Source of the DNA: an uncultured Formosa sp.
GTDB lineage: Bacteria; Bacteroidota; Bacteroidia; Flavobacteriales; Flavobacteriaceae
Length of the DNA stretch: 8,887 bases
Direction: 5' to 3'
NCBI GenBank assembly: GCA_902516685.1
Contig: CABXZJ010000031.1
Coordinates: 1 to 8,887, forward strand
The translations under genes were made by a program, and so were the position numbers. Positions 7,232-8,887 of the stretch are shown one piece after another; within the stretch, counting starts at the first letter, position 1; the number at the start of each line of letters is the position of its first letter. The notes beneath the pieces are model-generated. The model saw only the letters and a program-made list of their open reading frames with translations, was not told where the DNA came from and searched no databases.

Positions 7232-8125
7232 ATGTTTATTCAGCCTAAGCCAAATAAATTTAATTTTAAAGCAGCAGATAAATACATCCAAATCGGAATT
7301 GAAAATGATATGTATATTGTTGGACATGCTTTGGTATGGCATTCCCAATTAGCTGATTTTATGCATAATACTAAGAACAAAAAAGAATTTAAATCTCATG
7401 TTGATAATCATCTCAATAATATAGTCACTAGATATAAAGGTAAAATTAATGCATGGGATGTAGTCAATGAAGCTTTTGAAGAAGATGGTCGTTTACGTAA
7501 ATCAGTTTTTTATAAAAATATGGGTGAAAATTATATAGAAGATATTTTTAAGCTTGCTCAGAAATTAGATCCAGAAGCTAATTTGATATACAACGATTAC
7601 AATTTATACAAGCCCAAGAAGAGAGCTGCAGTTATAAAAATGGTCGAACAATTTAAAGCCAATGGAACCAAGATTAATGGTATTGGTGTTCAGGCTCATT
7701 GGGATTTAAAATCTCCAAGCTTAAAAGAGATAGAGCAAATTATTTTAGATGTTTATAATGCCGGTGTAAGTGTTTCTTTTACTGAACTAGATATCTCTGT
7801 ATTACCCAGTCCATGGGAGATGGTTGGAGCAGAGGTTACCCAGAACTTTTCAAAATTTGAAGGGGACCCTAAAATGGACCCATATCCAAACGGCTTACCA
7901 GAAGATGTTCAGCAAAAATTAGCTCAGCGATATGAAGATATTTTCAATCTTTTTGTTAAGCATGGCGATAAAATTGAAAGAGTTACTTTTTGGGGAGTGA
8001 TGGATAAACATTCTTGGCTTAACGATTGGCCTATTAAAGGGCGTACTAATTATCCACTCCTATTTAATAGGGACTATCAGCCCAAGTATGCCTACAAACG
8101 ACTTTTAGATTTGAATACTAATTAA
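7232..8125 (+). CDS. GH10 xylanase catalytic domain, residual open reading frame lacking its N-terminus
   Basis: 297 codons from the first ATG left in the GH10 frame after the insertion. It keeps the acid/base Glu80 (WDVVNE) and nucleophile Glu185 (FTELDIS), the GHALVWHSQ motif, and the C-terminal TFWGVMDKHSWLNDWP segment. Codons 7106-7231 are cut off; they hold the first part of the barrel and the ENSLKW substrate-binding residues, and the signal peptide is lost too. This ATG is Met83 of the reconstructed protein and not a natural start; no ribosome-binding sequence precedes it. A product begun here would be cytoplasmic and probably misfolded. Gene callers will probably report this frame as an intact xylanase, which would mislead. 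Confidence 0.75.
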   Translation: MFIQPKPNKFNFKAADKYIQIGIENDMYIVGHALVWHSQLADFMHNTKNKKEFKSHVDNHLNNIVTRYKGKINAWDVVNEAFEEDGRLRKSVFYKNMGENYIEDIFKLAQKLDPEANLIYNDYNLYKPKKRAAVIKMVEQFKANGTKINGIGVQAHWDLKSPSLKEIEQIILDVYNAGVSVSFTELDISVLPSPWEMVGAEVTQNFSKFEGDPKMDPYPNGLPEDVQQKLAQRYEDIFNLFVKHGDKIERVTFWGVMDKHSWLNDWPIKGRTNYPLLFNRDYQPKYAYKRLLDLNTN

Positions 8126-8135
8126 TAATTTTCAT

Positions 8136-8887
8136 ATGAAATCTATTTCCGAAAAATTATCCATTACAGAAAAAATTGGTTACAGTCTTGGTGATCTTGC
8201 TGCTAATTTGGTTTTTCAAACCTTGATTACTTATTTGGCCTATTTCTACACAGACATTTATGGACTCGAGGCTAGTGATGCTACTGCCGTTATTTGGTTT
8301 GTTGGATTAATTGCTGCTGTTGGATTTAATCCAATTGTGGGGGCTATAGCGGATAGAACAAATTCTAGGTGGGGAAAATTCAGACCATGGATTCTTTGGA
8401 CAGCTGTACCATTAGGAATTATCTCAGTTTTGGCATTTAGTACTCCAGATTTCAGCTACCAGGGAAAGGTCATTTATGCGGTTGTCACTTACACATTACT
8501 GCTTTTACTATACGCTTCAAGTAACCTGCCTTACTCCGCGCTTAGTGGAGTTATCACTGGAAATATGAAAGATCGCAATAGTATATCTTCCTATCGATTT
8601 GTAGCGGTTATGTTTGCTCAATTTTTTGTTCAAGTTTTTATGTTACCAATTATTAACTATGTTGGTGGTGGTGATAAAGCAGTAGGAATTGAAATTGTAA
8701 TGACTTGGTTGGCTATCATTGGAACAGTTATGCTGTTAGTAACCTTTATGACCACCCGAGAACGCATTGTACCTAGCGAAGAACAAAAGTCTACATTTAT
8801 AGAAGATTTAAAAGATTTGATTTATAATAGACCTTGGGTTATTATGTTATTTTTAACAACACTAACTTTTGTTTCTTTAGCCTTAAA
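8136..8887 (+). CDS. GPH-family (MelB/XynP-like) sugar transporter, 3' end beyond window
   Basis: An open frame from ATG 8136 runs off the right edge after 250 codons; it begins 10 bp after the xylanase stop. Seen: KIGYSLGDLAANLVFQTL, an ITYLAYFYTDIYGL segment (the GPH opening helix), NPIVGAIADRTNSRWGKFRP (the loop 2-3 signature), NLPYSALSGVIT, YRFVAV, and several hydrophobic helices, consistent with the first six helices of a 12-helix carrier. GPH proteins import glycosides or uronides across the inner membrane by cation symport; next to GH10 a xyloside or related product is likely. The two Asp residues that bind the coupling cation in MelB (D55 and D59) align with Ala61 and Asn65, so Na+ coupling of the MelB type is doubtful. 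The missing C-terminal half is the part whose sequence type appears inverted at 6813-7057. Confidence 0.92.
   Translation, partial: MKSISEKLSITEKIGYSLGDLAANLVFQTLITYLAYFYTDIYGLEASDATAVIWFVGLIAAVGFNPIVGAIADRTNSRWGKFRPWILWTAVPLGIISVLAFSTPDFSYQGKVIYAVVTYTLLLLLYASSNLPYSALSGVITGNMKDRNSISSYRFVAVMFAQFFVQVFMLPIINYVGGGDKAVGIEIVMTWLAIIGTVMLLVTFMTTRERIVPSEEQKSTFIEDLKDLIYNRPWVIMLFLTTLTFVSLAL

Larger units (their letters stand above)
6693..8125 (+). pseudogene. GH10 endo-1,4-beta-xylanase lipoprotein gene, disrupted by a 293-bp insertion
   Basis: Read as it stands, the gene starts at ATG 6693, encodes 40 correct codons, then enters foreign sequence and stops at 6852-6854. The true frame resumes at 7106. 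Deleting 293 bp (one 48-bp repeat plus the 245-bp insert) joins codon 40 directly to FKGLFYLGAAINEP and gives 379 residues, a normal size for a single-domain GH10. The reconstructed protein has a lipoprotein signal with lipobox LISC (Cys23), an ITPENSLKW substrate-binding segment, GHALVWHSQ, the acid/base Glu162 in WDVVNE, the nucleophile Glu267 in FTELDIS, and TFWGVMDKHSWL near the end. Known family function is hydrolysis of internal beta-1,4-xylosidic bonds. The residues after Cys23 are not acidic, so there is no obvious surface-export signal and a periplasm-facing lipoprotein is likely. The insertion is not a multiple of 3, so there is no in-frame read-through. An assembly or amplification artefact over an intact gene is a serious alternative. 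Confidence 0.85.

Overview
The window reads as part of a polysaccharide-utilisation locus from a marine-type Bacteroidota, most likely a flavobacterium. The grounds are the A+T-rich sequence (roughly two thirds A+T by eye), the near absence of Shine-Dalgarno sequences, signal peptides ending in SQ or FGQ, a C-terminal type IX secretion (T9SS) sorting domain, and several sulfatases packed next to a glycoside hydrolase and a sugar symporter. All clear genes lie on the + strand with very short gaps, so the region looks like one or two transcription units. Both ends of the window cut through a gene. No susC/susD pair, regulator or sulfatase-maturing enzyme is visible here.

Layout: (1) bases 3-1112, 3' part of a sulfatase related to N-sulfoglucosamine sulfohydrolases; (2) 1120-2778, a complete secreted Cys-type sulfatase with a C-terminal FN3-associated/chitobiase-C-like module; (3) 2782-4296, a complete iduronate-2-sulfatase-like enzyme with a CGASR active site; (4) 4297-4417, a 121-bp AT-rich gap with an 11-bp inverted repeat just before the next start codon; (5) 4418-6685, a T9SS-secreted right-handed beta-helix protein with a CBM22-like xylan-binding module set into its C-terminal part; (6) 6693-8125, a GH10 endo-xylanase lipoprotein gene split by a 293-bp insertion; (7) 8136-8887, the N-terminal 250 codons of a GPH-family (MelB/XynP-like) sugar transporter.

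The most unusual structure is at 6765-7105. The xylanase gene runs through codon 40. It is then interrupted by 245 bp that encode, on the opposite strand, an internal fragment of a GPH sugar transporter. It then resumes after a perfect second copy of the preceding 48 bp. Removing exactly one repeat plus the insert (293 bp) restores a seamless 379-residue GH10 lipoprotein. The fragment matches the part of a GPH protein expected just beyond the right edge of the window, so it may be an inverted copy of the neighbouring transporter gene. It could be a real template-switch mutation with reversible potential, or an amplification/assembly chimera; the sequence alone cannot decide.

Working model (inference): the T9SS-exported beta-helix/CBM22 protein acts on a xylan-like polymer outside the cell or on its surface, sulfatases remove sulfate esters in the periplasm, the GH10 lipoprotein cuts beta-1,4-xylan, and the GPH transporter brings released xylosides or sugars through the inner membrane. 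A sulfated xylan or xylose-containing algal glycan is the simplest target, but the sequence does not prove the substrate.
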